Shown in pieces: positions 1-46,023 of a stretch of DNA of 64,000 nt. This DNA comes from Maylandia zebra (taxonomy: Eukaryota; Chordata; Actinopteri; Cichliformes; Cichlidae), in the NCBI RefSeq assembly GCF_041146795.1, contig NC_135185.1, forward strand, positions 28,269,529-28,333,528, in the 5' to 3' direction. Below the pieces are notes generated by a model. That model had not been told where the DNA came from and did not search any database. It saw only the letters and a list, made by a program, of their open reading frames with translations. The stretch's first letter is position 1, and each line of letters opens with the position of its first letter. A program made the position numbers and the translations under genes.

Positions 1-2342
1 ACCATGACTGTGTGGTTGGTGCAAAATAGGGAAATGTGTAGCACCAGATCAGATTAGATTTCTCTGGAGGGATGCCAAACAGGGCTCAAGTTCATCTAGT
101 GAGTCCTTCCCTCTCAACTGACAAAAAACACACACCCTGAATTGTGTTAAGCTCCTCCCACAAAGTCTTAGTTGGCCAGAGTTCAACTAGTTTCAGTAAA
201 GTGCAGCTGAGGTGTCTCAACTTCCTGGGGTTGTATTCATTAAATCAGCCATTGAACTTTAACCGTTTCTCTCTGACCAAGGTCGGGTAGGTGGTGCAGG
301 TCTTAGGAAGAAGCCCAAACAAAAACAAATAAAAGTTAAAATAGTTTTAACTTGCCTCTGGGGGGGAAACAGAAAAAAAAACACCACTTTGTTTTGGAAA
401 ACCGTCTCGCATGGTGACTCTGTGTGCACCTCAGGGATAATGGTGACCTTCAGACCCAGCATAGCAAACTAATGAGTCCCCGTCTCCATTGTGACAGTGT
501 TAAGATTAACCTGAAGACACTGATTAATACAGAGATTAATACATCTCATTGTGTCAGCTCCAAACGATATTAACTACCAGAGACTTTGCCTAAACAAAAC
601 CGCATGTCTCAACAATACTGAGCTCCAAGAGAATGAGGAAGCAGCTGCGGAGGTGATGGGGCAATGCCCAAAAAGACGCGAGGTGTCCCAAAAGCATCAA
701 GCTACAATGAACAATAACGAGGATTCATAGAGACTAATGAAACTCTGATGCCTTGCCATGCGTAATTTTATATAATAAACAGCATGTGTGTCGCTCTGCT
801 GTAGTCAGTGTCTCTGCCAATAACGCCTCCAACATGATTGATTGGGAGATGCACAGTTATTGTTCATGTAAGCCTTTTCACCCGTTGCTTTTCCTTTGTA
901 CATCTATGTACTGAACTGCATCAGCCCATGGTTGTGACTGTACTTTAAGACAAAAACATGCTTTGTTGAAATGTTGCATTTGTCCCTTTTATACTCATCA
1001 CTGCTAATGAATAAAGGTTTAAGGTTACAGCAGTTAAACTCAGGGATTTGCAGCTGTGATGACATTATTTCCAGTTACTGAATTAAAACATGTTTGAAAA
1101 AAGAAAAAAGGCACACCAGTAGACACCAGTATGGTGCTTGAATTGGAGTTAACTGTAGGCATGACAGAGTAGCAGAGGTGACTCAGTTCAGGAGCAAACT
1201 GACCACAAAACCAAAGAAAAACTTTTCCACTAAAGCTGATGCCATCTTTCCATGGCTGCACGCCAGTTGTGCCATTCTCAGAGCCAGACCTGCCATGTGG
1301 GCATTTCTGCATGAAGAAGCCGTTCTCCTCTACACTCGCAAAAAAGACGTTTACGGGAAGGCGGGGAATATTAGAGCTGAAACTTTTAGTCAATCAATCG
1401 GTCGGCTGGCAGAAAAATCAATTCAACACTTCCAGCTCCTGAAATGAAAGGTTTGCTGTTATACAACAATATAAATTGAACAACTTTAGATTTATTTCTT
1501 TTTAGATTGTTGATGCTGGGCTGGACAAAGCGATCAAAAGCGCTTTGTTTCAGCTCTATGTGATAGTTTAACTTGACCATTGGCATCTACCAGCCTTCAG
1601 GTATTTTCACCATGACTCACAAACTCGTGACATTTCTGCAGCCATTCTCACACGACCTTGAACAACCTGACAACTGAGCTCCATGAACTTCCTTTTAAGA
1701 ACAAGGTGATCTTGGCAATGGATCTGCCTCCAGTAAAAATAGAGCAGCAGCGTTTAAAATCCACTCACACCAGTCAGTAACGTGTGATAGTGGGGGGCAA
1801 TGACAAATCGGCATGGAGAGACTGATTTGGTGCTTCCTCAGCCATGCGGGAATAACAACAAGGACACGAGGAGAACAGTGTGAGAGAGAAGGAATGGAGA
1901 GGAGGTGCAGTTGTATTTATAGCTTGTGTGCTGTGGCTGGGCAGTGAACCATGCCTTAATATAGTTATGTAAAGACCCCAGCCAAACAGCTGGCTGGAAG
2001 ACTGTGTGGGGTTGCCACTCACTCTGCAGTCAGACGGTGTCAGTCAGGCAGACAGACAAGAATCTGGCTACTGATACAATATCCAGGCATGGAAATGCTC
2101 ATCCGTTTTTCTCCACAGAGATGTCACAAATCCACTGACAAATTGATTTCCTCTATCATTACATGAGTTTAAAAAAAAAGCCGTTCTGACATTTCCTGCA
2201 ATTGTATAAAGCAAACACAGTCTGACGGCGCTGGTCTGAGAAGAGTGAGACCTGGCCTTCACCCAGCTCCATTTATCATTAAATTTTTATTGCTGGTGAC
2301 CGCAAAAATGTGAATAAAAGATATTACTCCTGGCAGACTCAC
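1..2342. other. PRKCH downstream intron, no exon recognised
   Basis: This stretch follows the last PRKCH exon visible here (minus strand) and should be the intron before the terminal kinase exons. I looked on the minus strand for the remaining catalytic lobe and the C-terminal turn and hydrophobic motifs of a PKC, and saw nothing that reads as them. The C-terminus is therefore inferred to lie beyond position 1. Short open frames here have no recognisable domain. No clear repeat family was recognised. Confidence 0.6.
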
Positions 2343-25688
<23,346 letters not shown>

Positions 25689-25993
25689 GTTTACTAAGCT
25701 TATATATGCGCTAAGTTAAAAAGACAGCAGGCAAATTAAAAATAATATTTTAAAAACAATATGGAGAAAAAGTCATTCACGCTCACTTCAGGTCAACAAC
25801 GACCAAATCTGTTCACAGTTCTTGGTGTCAGCTCATCCTGACCTAAAAGTTTTTGTGCTGACCGTCTGTGCAGCGCGTTTACTGTGAGCGCAAAAAGCTG
25901 CAGCCAGTATCGGTGCGAACCTGCTTCAAATGCTTTCAGTAAATAGGAAGCGACAGCATGCTGGGGAGGAGGCACAAGTTCCGCATAACATTT

Positions 25994-26051
<58 letters not shown>
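25994..26051. repeat. (CA)n microsatellite upstream of PRKCH
   Basis: About 29 CA units, roughly 305 bp upstream of the PRKCH start codon. The PRKCH mRNA strand carries the TG strand. It may lie in the promoter or the 5' UTR. Confidence 0.95.
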
Positions 26052-26052
<1 letters not shown>

Positions 26053-27758
26053 CAGCAAACCTCTCAACCTGTAATTGTCGGGTTGGTGTGTCACGTGGTT
26101 GTATTGTAGTTCTTTGTGTAGAAAAAAATGGAGTCTGGTACTATATAGACCATGATGCAACACTCTGTTTGTGTAAGGTGCTGTGGTGCTTCATCTGTCC
26201 TTCACTCTGTGATGAAATATCGCCCCTTTGGCTCTTATCGTGCACTACAGAGTCCGAGTTTCTCATTTATAACTTCAAGGGCTTTATCAGGCTTTAAAAA
26301 GATTTAAAAGAGATTTTTTCTTTGTCAGACTTGACTGGCTACTTTTTACATGCAGTTGTCATAGCTCGTGTAACAGCTGCTTAAGTATACTTTAATCTAA
26401 AGCTTGCTAAAACCATAAAGAGTAGGCTTGATTAGTTCTGATCAGAACCAGCACAGATAAGCTGACCACAGGCTGTCAACAAAGAAAATCTACCCTCGCA
26501 TCAGAGCTCCCGACAACAGCTTAGCCTTGCACTTCTGCAGAAGTGGGAAAAAAAAATACAACAAATGAAAAAAATCTGTTTCTAAATTAAAGAAAAACAA
26601 TGCAAATAACTAATAAATAAAGAACTGGATGTACTTTTACACAGTGTATTGATAGTTTTATGTTTGCAGTTTGCTCTTCATCCAGTAGATGGCCATGAAA
26701 GATCAGTAAATACAATGAAACACCCTGAAACGAACATGAGACGTGACACATAAGTAAGTATGCAAAGCTCTACTTTTTGTCTTTATATTTAGAGCCTTAA
26801 TGGATTTTATCAGGACACACCAAGTAAAAATCAATCAAACAGACGAGTTTGGAACGAGACTTGATATTTATTATTTAGTGTATTGTTGGACGTTATGATG
26901 AGAAATATTTCAAAAATCTAATGTAATTTAAACCAAACAAGCAAGCAGGAAGTATCGTGCTTCCAGTTAGAGCCATAGTGACGTATTTTCATGCAGTTTG
27001 GCGTCTGTGCACCACCGCAGGGGATCTGAAATCAAAGACTGAAGATCTGATTGAAGTGCAGACTTTCAGCTTTAATTGACTGTTTAAGAATTGCAGATAT
27101 TTTTTTACATAGAGCCTGTCATTCTCAGAAGCTCAAAATTAATTATACAAACTAACATAATTTTATACATAAGGCTCTTTCCCCCCTCTTTATTTATAGA
27201 GTTTTTACATGCAGTTTGACATATCAGGCCTAATAAAACAAGTACCAAACGATACAAAGACATACCTCAATACATTCAGGCCATTACAATTTGGATGATT
27301 TTTGAGAACTACTGAACAGCATATAACCAATCCCCATCCCAAGCTCCATAAGGATCATTTTTAATATTTCATGACTCCATGACGTCTAGAACCCATCACC
27401 AAATGCTGTGTTTCGTCTCCTGAGATGCTATGTCAGCCAAACCGAGTTGCTGCTGGTTTGTGGGTATTTTGGTCTCCAGTTGACTAAAACGCACGCTCTA
27501 TTAGCCAGAGATCATGTGACCGAATTGACTCACTTCTTTCATTTCATGAGAAACTCTTGGGTGCTTCTGCAGTATGCTTTGGGTCATTATCCATTTGCAC
27601 CATGAATTGCTGTCCAGTCAGTTTGCAGCATTTGACTGAATCTGAGCACACCTCACAGTTCATTTTGATACTTCTATCAGCAGCCACAGTGGGACCTGCT
27701 TCCACTGGCAGCCATACATACCCATGCCCTAACACTGCCCCCACCATCACAGACGGCA

Positions 27759-28007
27759 TGTGTAGCAAGCACCCGACAGACACAGTGTTTGACGTGTTTT
27801 GCATTTCTTTATTTCGCTTGTTTAGCAGTTCGCTGTGACTAAGGCACTCGAGCAAGGAGTCAGCTCCTTCTGTAGCTCCTCCACTGCACACACACCCCGT
27901 CAGTCTCTGCCATCACTCTATATAGGGAGAGAGAGTCATCAGTCACAGCACACACACCTGTCCCCACCCCTCCACTGCAGCATACCAGAGACCACACTCC
28001 TGCCACA
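27759..28007. mobile_element. Probable nested insertion in the Tc1 fossil
   Basis: The transposase-related sequence stops after 'cagacggca' and resumes at 'gtatgttaaggagagctg', with about 249 bp of unrelated sequence between. This begins TGTG and ends CACA. I could not find a convincing target-site duplication, so an LTR-like or SINE-like identity remains open. Confidence 0.45.
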
Positions 28008-28081
28008 GTATGTTAAGGAGAGCTGTTTCTCTTCTCCATACTCCCATTTGAATTGTACAAGTTAATCTTGATTTAATCTGT

Positions 28082-28083
<2 letters not shown>

Positions 28084-28152
<69 letters not shown>
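28084..28152. repeat. (TA)n followed by poly(T)
   Basis: About 20 TA units run into a T run of about 28. It sits between two coding remnants of the same Tc1 fossil, replacing part of its middle. Confidence 0.95.
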
Positions 28153-28559
28153 CAGAACTGTGCAGGCCGTTTAGATGCTTTTTTGCAAAGTCTAATCTGG
28201 CCTTCTTGCTCTTCGGGGAAGCCAGTGCTTTCCACCTCATTGTATAAACTGCATTTATATTCACAAGGGCTTCTCATGATTGTAGACAATGATACACATG
28301 CCTCCATGGGAGTGTTATTGACTTGGTTAGATGTTGTGAATGCTTTTTCTAGCCAAGCAAAGCATTTGTAATCATCCATTTTAGTTGTTTTCTGTGGTTT
28401 CCAGGTAGATGCTGAGCCGTATAGGAGCATTTATTCTTTATAAGAATGCACCAGACTGTTGATTTGGCCGCTCCTAAAGCTTTTACTATCTTTCTGATAG
28501 TTTTATTCCGGTGTTTCAGACTAATGATGGCCACCTTTACCTATATCTTTGGACCTCAT

Positions 28560-28647
28560 TGTCATGGCTACTGAACGGACTCACGCGCAGACAGTTCTTT
28601 CTCAGAGAACAAAAGGAGATTTATTTACAACAGGGATCACCTCAGTG

Positions 28648-28708
<61 letters not shown>

Positions 28709-29225
28709 GTGAGTTGGGAGGGGGGTCCAGGGCTCCAGGAAGAGAAGCAGGGGGGAAATCCACACACACGCTTCCTCTTCCACACAGTCACCGCCACAGC
28801 TCCTCCGCACACACGCACTCCTCTTCAGCCGCACTCGCTCCAAAACTCCACACACGCTGCCACACCCGGGCAGGTTCCGTGATTTGGTCCAGAAGAGGGA
28901 TATCTACACACAGAAGTTAACGTTAGTTCCACAGCAAAATACACACAGGGCATTCTTTTGAAAATGCCGAGAGCACGAACTCAGGAGGTTCAACGTTCCA
29001 GCGGTGAGCTGCTCTGTGCCACTGCCTTAAATAGCAGCTGGGGAAATCAGCCAGATCAGCAGCAGGTGGACACAATCACACAGGTGCGTGGGCCAAGAGC
29101 GAGAGCCCGTAACGAGCTCCGCCCAGGCAGAGAGGAGGAGGAGAGACAAAGAAAACAAAAACAAACAACAACAACAAAACCTGTAGCCAGCGTGGGCCAA
29201 CCAGAGAGACACGGGGACCATGACA
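28560..29225. mobile_element. Probable solo LTR (TGTCATGG ... CCATGACA) nested in the Tc1 fossil
   Basis: The 666-bp segment starts TGTCATGG and ends with its exact reverse complement CCATGACA, so it has TG...CA termini. Flanks are cTCAT and tTCAT, a near-perfect 4-5 bp target duplication. Removing it rejoins the 5' part of the Tc1 element ('gacctcat' to 'gttgagagc'). TG...CA ends with a short duplication and no coding content fit a solo LTR. A non-autonomous terminal-inverted-repeat transposon is the alternative. An internal (TA)n tract occupies 28649-28703. Confidence 0.65.
28649..28703. repeat. (TA)n microsatellite inside the probable solo LTR
   Basis: About 27 TA units. Confidence 0.95.
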
Positions 29226-31222
29226 TTCATGTTGAGAGCACTTGCTGTGCTAAACATGTATTTGTCTATCTGTGTTAACACTTAACAACTACAGATTTTT
29301 ATCTGCTTAATTTGTCATGGAATAATGAGAGAACAGATTCCACTTGGCCATGAAAGTGCTTGTCAGTCAAGCAAGCACTTAAATAGCACTTGTGCCTGAA
29401 AATTATAAAGTCTGTATATAAAAAGGCTGCATTTCCTGAACAGGGAATGCAATATTTTTGTTAAACCTCTTGAATTAAAGCTGCACTTTCCTCAATATTT
29501 ACAGCACACACAAAAAAGCAGTAATTCAAATTATTATTACATGCACATCTGTGCTTGTTGACATCCTCTGACTGGGCTCAGTGAACCAGCAGGAGGCAAT
29601 GGGCTGTAAAATAAATCCTGAAATGAAAGTAAAAGTTCAGCTACTTAATTTCTTTTTCTTTTTTCTTTCTTGACCGGCTGGTTCACCTAACTGCAGGAGT
29701 GCTCTTTTTCTTTATTCTTTAAACACCACTCTCTCCCACTCTGAGGGTGCTGTACCTCCTCTATCCATAAATGCCACGATCAAAGTCTTCACTTTATTGG
29801 TGTTAGACTTGACCTCTCACCCCACTCTGCCAAATGTCAGGACTCCACATCTCTCTGGTCCAGCTGTTATAAATAAAGGGCTGGGGTCCCAGAACTTGCA
29901 CATCCCCTGAATCCAGGATGTCTTGTAAACGGCCTCTCAGACATGACCTTACTGAGAAGAGAAGGTCGTAATGCCAAAGCGGGCCGATAGCAGATTGATT
30001 CAGTGCAAAAAGTGTCAGTGCACTTACAGCAATCAGCGGCAGGACTCTCAAAGCTGGTGGTTGAAAATAAAACATTTTGCCCCTTTAAATTTTTGTTGCA
30101 GATCACCCCGACCAGCAGGAGCAAATGTTCAGGTATTCTCACATGGCTTTTTTTTTTTTTTAAATACATGTTAGAGTCGGGGTATTTTAGTTCTATTTCT
30201 GTGCACAGTTTGAGAAAGGTCATAAAAGTGTTCCTGCTTTCAGCAAAGCCTCAATGTTGTTTTGTTGAACTGTCCAGCAGAGGGCAGAGTAAGACTGTTT
30301 AATCCATTGATCCCCCTCATCTTCCACCCCCTCCTCTTCCTTTCTGCTCACATCCCTCTTATGATAAACTTTAAAAATCTATTTTTCTTCCACTCGCTCA
30401 TATTTTACCCCAGAACGAGAGATGGCACTTTTACAGCTCAGGATGATTTGTTTTCTTTCTTTGTTCTACGAGCAGTTCCCCCTCTTTTTCTCCTTCTGTC
30501 TGCCAACTCAGTGGCTCTTTGCCCTGCATGGCTTCCCCCTCATTCCAGCCTAACATTCTCTCTCTCTCTGGAAGAGGCTGTCACGGCCAAATCGTGAATT
30601 TATGCACCCATGGGAGACGTCTGCAGCTCTCCATGACTCCAGAGACTGAGAACACACAGACTTGTGAGCTTCATGTGTACATATACATTAGACATGTGCA
30701 TGCTTTACACACACAAAGGCATGAACACACACTTCTGAGGTATCTCCTTAAAATGCCAAGATTTTATTGCCTCGAGCACAAAGCCAGCTACCAAAAGCCT
30801 CCCCCCTCCTTTTTTCAGAGCAGGCTGATTCTTTGTATATGGCTTAATTTCAGCCACCTGTAGAGTTTCCACATTTGCTTCACAGTCTACACTCTCAATT
30901 TATGTCTGTGTAACCCAGGACAGCTCAATCCCCTGGCTCTCTGCCCAGGTACACCCTATAGCTGCAGCTAATGAACCATAGCATTGGTGCCAAACTGTGG
31001 GGCGGGAACTAACAAGAGTATGGTCCAGATATGGTGAAACCCATTCCCAGCGCTTGTGACCTCGGTGAGAGAAATCCTACGGGGCCAGTCTACACCCCTA
31101 ACACGCTTGCTGCACTACCACAAACTCAATTACCCTCATCAGTCATCGGGTCCAAGCAGCAGGACTAACCCCCGTGCTACAGTCCAGTCACAAGACCCCA
31201 GCTTCTCCTCAGGTAAGGCTGT

Positions 31223-31257
<35 letters not shown>
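31223..31257. repeat. (CA)n microsatellite
   Basis: About 17 CA units in the intergenic region, with a 12-13 bp G run close by at about 31358-31370. Confidence 0.93.
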
Positions 31258-31258
<1 letters not shown>

Positions 31259-32704
31259 CCTCAAACAAGAGACTCTGACATTACGTAGTGCTCTCTGCTC
31301 TCTTAAGCCCTTCGGCCACAAACATACCCTGTTATTCTTCTTTATCAGCTTATTAGGGGGGGGGGGGGGGATTCTGAGTGTAGAGGAGGTTATGGTTTTC
31401 AAATTAAAAAAAAGAAAGAGGAAAAGGACTGACAAATAAAGCATGATGTTGTGAAAAGAAGAATGCAACTGTGAGAGTGGTGTGAGCTGCTTTGGACAGA
31501 GGAGCAGAGAGTAGAGGATGGTGGGGGCCCTGTCACAGCCCCTCCAGGGTAATTGGCTCCAGATGTGAGGCAGCGTGGCCCCTGCGCCAGAAAGGCGTCA
31601 GGGCTGCATTAAAGGCTCAGCGCAGGGCTGATGGGATTGCAGTGACACAAACTAACCCCTGCTCCCAACCAAAAAAAACAGAATCCCACACTGCGCTGCT
31701 GACCACTGGGCCTCCATCGGCGCTCTTCCTTACTCCTCAACCTCTGGTCGTTACATGCCAAATTGACAAACCACTACAAAGCTTTTCCTTGTAAAACTTC
31801 CCTTGTTTATTTATAAAACCTCCTCTTTCACTCTTGACCTTGATTCCAGTCCTGAAAACATACGGCTCTGCTACAGAGGTGTATTGTGTCTCGAGGACTA
31901 TATAGGGACTGCAATCTTGGAGTCAAGTTTATTTTTTTAGTCATTGTGTTGGCCCTTATTGTGAACTGGCAGGTGATGCGTGTGTCAGTCAGTTCTTCCC
32001 CTTTATTCGAGAAAGTGACGAGTTTGCTGCACACAATGGTTTTCAGTTAATACACAGCTTTGGGGACTCCCCTGGTGAAAGGGCTGAAGGACATCGCTCA
32101 TCTACAAATGCAGCACGGGCTTGTCTGAAGCACGCTAGCTGAAAAGCAGGAGCAGATGATGTTGTCAAACTGCACCATGTCACATATAAAGATCTCTAAT
32201 CATGTGTTTTTTTCCTGCTTTGAGGCCTTATTTAAGCAATATGATATTTAAAAAAATCATAAAGAAATAAGGAGTATAAATGGGTCACATTCTCCTATGA
32301 CCAAAGCGTGTGCTCTTTCAGAAAGAGTGCTCAGAGTGAGGAATGCTCTTACTGTGACACAAAGAACATGTTTACTGATAGAGCATGGAAATTGATTAAA
32401 AGCAGAAAAGCGGCATGGAGTGAATGTAGATGGAGGGAACAGAGAGAATGGGAGGAAAGAGGAAAAAAATAAATAAATGGAGAGCACTTCATCAGTGATG
32501 ACACTTGCGTATTGATGGCATCTCTTCTGAGTTGCAGTCCCCACCGTGACTAACAAGGACAGCCACTCATCATGCCAACCGGCATTTAAAAAGCTCATGT
32601 GAAGCACCTTTCAGCCAGGAATGCCTGTTGAACAAGATTATGCAGGCAAACAGAAAGCAGATGTTGTCCGCACTGAGATTTTCAGTTTCTGATGTCCACC
32701 ACAA

Positions 32705-32975
32705 CAGAAAATTCTATTTAATTTAATTTATAAAGACACGAAATCACAACAACAGTCACCTCAAGTTGCTTTGTGTTGTAAGGTAAAGACCCTACAATAA
32801 CGCAGGGAAAACTCCAACAATGAGACGACTCCCTGTGACCGAGCACTTGGCAACAGCGGGAAGGAAAAACTCCTTCCTAACAGGAAATAAAGACGGAAAC
32901 AGGTTCAGGAGGGGCAGCTGTCTGCCGTGACTGGGTGGGGTGAGGGGAGGGAGAGAGAAGACACACTGATAACAG
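32705..32975 (+). repeat. Common teleost dispersed repeat
   Basis: It contains the ordered blocks 'aaatcacaacaacagtcacc', 'gtaaggtaaagaccctacaa', 'gggaaggaaaaactcc' and 'gtggggtgaggggaggg'. These are familiar from a very abundant fish interspersed repeat. No open frame is present and I see no clear target duplication. The class is not assigned. Confidence 0.65.
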
Positions 32976-34851
32976 TCTCCAGCCACCTGTAGAAACGTAG
33001 ATAATACTTTCTGCATATCTAATCCAGTGGTTCCCAGCCTGTTTTCACACACAGGATGGGCAAAGTAGGCTGAAGGTCAAAGTGAGGACACCAGGTTCAC
33101 CCTTCTCCTGATTTCCAACAACAGAAAATGATTTTCAAAGAACACAGCCGACGCCTCTTGAAACAATACAAAAGTGGCGGCTGCCAGCAGGAGCTTAATT
33201 CCGGCCCACCATCGCTCCTCTGCTGGCTCATTCCATCCTTTAACCCTGGGAGATGGTGCTGTCATACTGCTGGACATGGGCCCAGGGTGTGAGTGAGTTT
33301 AACTAAACAAAAACACTCCCACCTCTGGGCCCGAGGACTCGGGACCCAGTCAGATCTCCATTTAAAAAAAAACAAAAAAACCCAGCTCTGGTTTGAGTTA
33401 ACATGCATTTTTCCAGCTCATTATAAACCTGGAAAAATATCTGAGCATGTGGTTATCTTCACCTAGTTAGGTTTTGATAAAACATAGGACGCCTGAGTTT
33501 CTGTGAAATGGTGCCGACCTGGACTGCTGTGGACACAGTCTGACACCAGGTGGCAATCTTGCTCTGCTTTTGCGTTCAGCATAGAGGTTTGTAAATGATC
33601 CCGTGCAGGAGAAGGTCAGGATTCTTAATTTGTTCCTATTTGTCAGAAACCCTGTTGTTTTCCCACTTCATTTATAGCTCCTTTATCTGAGGACTTTCTC
33701 ACTGACATTTCTTTAAATTATTCCTTCAAGCCCAAAATTATTACAATTATTTGGAAAAAATGTACTTCAGTATTTTTTTCTGCTGTCATACTTCATTGCT
33801 TCTACCCCTCATGACAACCAAATATATATGTTCAGCTGTGGTGCCCTTTATTTCTGGGAGTGTCCTTAAGAGGGGTGGATTGAAGCACGGGGATATTCCC
33901 TGCATTACCGAACCTTGTTTTAAAAAAAGGAAAAAAGGGTGGCGTGAAAATCCTGCAGCCGCTGCTTTCTCGCAGGGATGGCGGGGGCCAGCCTGCCTAA
34001 TTCCTCAGATTAAAAGCAGCAGTCGGGTGGCCGTAGGTTCCAGAGGCAGCATGAAGACAATCTAAACAGCATCATGATTAGAAACGTACAGAGCATGTGG
34101 CTTTCATTAGCTACAGGCTGAAAACCACAGTACAACTGAGGAGCGGGGCCTCAGCGTCAGCAGTGTGCCTGCCAATCAAACAAGCAGACATGTTTTGACT
34201 GATGAGCTTTCTAGAAAACCGATAAAGACATTTTAGTGGTTAAATAGAGCAAAACTGACATGTCATTACATAAACAATGTCTCTTTTATCAAGTGCTGGC
34301 AATTTGATACAATCTAACACATTTTAAATTAGGCCCACATGGCGTGCGCTATAATGAACCAACAAACTGATCACCGGTTTTATCACATTCACTGCAGTAG
34401 ACGATGTAGCAGAAATAGTTTTACCTGATTTTAGAGTGCTCAAAGCTCAAAGACACTCAAAACAAATGCCCCAAAAAATAAATGTGATTCATAAAACCCA
34501 CTGTGTTTACAAATACATATAGTGTCACATACAAAATTTAGGAAAGCAGTAAACTTCGATGTAGTCTTCATCAGGTGGTCAATAATTTACATAAAGTGCA
34601 AAAATCGCAAACACAGAACAAGTAGAAATGAAAAAACAAGCACATTAAAGTAAATTTACAGCTTTGTATCACAAACCCACACATCAGATTTGAAAAAAAA
34701 AGACAAGACTTGCCCTGAATTTGGTACAGTACAAAGGTTAGTGCGGTACAGGAGATGTAAACATTGAGCTGAGATTGGAAAGAACGTAAAAAACAAAACA
34801 AATGTAGAATAATTTTATCATAAATAAATGCCTGGGGGCGATGCTGTTCCC

Positions 34852-34857
34852 TTTATT
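34852..34857 (-). promoter_or_regulatory. SLC38A6 polyadenylation signal (AATAAA)
   Basis: TTTATT on the plus strand gives AATAAA on the SLC38A6 strand, about 85 nt beyond its stop codon. Another AATAAA-like hexamer occurs at about 34821-34826 on the plus strand only. This is a reasonable proximal signal, but no transcript evidence is available. Confidence 0.5.
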
Positions 34858-34938
34858 TATTCAACTTTCAGTTTGTTTGGTGCGCGCTTCATTTTCTTTG
34901 GTTTTGTTGTTGGTCTGGGGGAGGAGACCAGAAGGGGG

Positions 34939-45720
<10,782 letters not shown>

Positions 45721-46016
45721 TGTGGGTGGGGAACCGAAGCGGGAAACAAATTTATTAGTGTAAAAAAAAAAAACCCTCGCAGATTGAGAGGAGACGGGGA
45801 GCCGCAGAGTTACGATACCATCTCAAACTCTCCTCCTCTAAACTTGTCAGCTGATCACTGTTGATGTTGAGTCACGTGCCTCTTATTTCCGTCGCGTTCT
45901 ACACGTCAGAAATTACACCGTGCAATCAAAATGCGAGTCGCTGCTCGCTTGACCAATCACCGCTCGACGGTGGTCGACGTCTTATGACGTAGTTCAAGCA
46001 TGCCTGTGATCGGAGG
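45721..46016. promoter_or_regulatory. Bidirectional SLC38A6/TRMT5 promoter
   Basis: The start codons of the two divergent genes are 296 bp apart. The segment has several CpGs, no TATA box in a useful place, and recognisable factor sites: an E-box CACGTG in GTCACGTGCC (45873-45878), a CCAAT box in GACCAATCAC (45953-45957) and a CRE-like TGACGTAG (45985-45992). This is typical of housekeeping divergent promoters. The site assignments are by motif only. Confidence 0.75.
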
Positions 46017-46023
46017 ATGTTGA
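46000..46023 (+). promoter_or_regulatory. Possible 7-codon upstream ORF overlapping the TRMT5 start
   Basis: ATG at 46000 (A at -3) opens a frame that ends at TGA 46021-46023, spanning the TRMT5 ATG (46017) in another frame. It is relevant only if transcription starts upstream of 46000, which the sequence cannot show. Confidence 0.4.

Larger units (their letters stand above)
27045..29490 (-). mobile_element. Tc1-like transposon, decayed and interrupted by nested insertions
   Basis: Internal inverted repeats mark both sides: AGTGCAGACTTTCAGC at about 27055 with a matching, slightly deleted reverse complement AATTAAAGCTGCACT at about 29474. Minus-strand coding remnants run in order from the right: helix-turn-helix (VKALGAAKSTVWCIL, about 28445-28490); 'MDDYKCFAWLEKAF' linker; 'KARLDFAKKHLN' (about 28180-28220); then, after an interruption, DDE-domain pieces ending in VQMDNDPKHTAEA (about 27560-27600). 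Stops and frameshifts throughout show it is dead. Insertions at 27759-28007 and 28560-29225 and two microsatellites break it up. Confidence 0.8.
25689..34938. other. PRKCH-SLC38A6 intergenic region
   Basis: It holds the PRKCH 5' flank and UTR, a CA microsatellite, the nested Tc1 stack at about 27.0-29.5 kb, a dispersed repeat near 32.8 kb and the SLC38A6 3' UTR (34938 downward). Open frames of 100-130 codons here are low-complexity or antisense to repeats and show no domain. In human DNA the single-exon TMEM30B lies between these genes; no frame of that length (about 350 codons) occurs here. 29.5-32.7 kb and 33.0-34.8 kb hold nothing I recognise. Confidence 0.7.

Noticed and set aside
1..2342. 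Terminal PRKCH exons at the left edge
   Set aside because: No minus-strand frame here reads as the FMTKNP-type segment or the C-terminal turn and hydrophobic motifs. They must lie outside the window.
25690..25715. TATA-like TATATAAG just upstream of the PRKCH ATG
   Set aside because: It sits only about 10-20 bp before the start codon, too close to act as a TATA box for an mRNA containing that ATG. It is probably coincidental.
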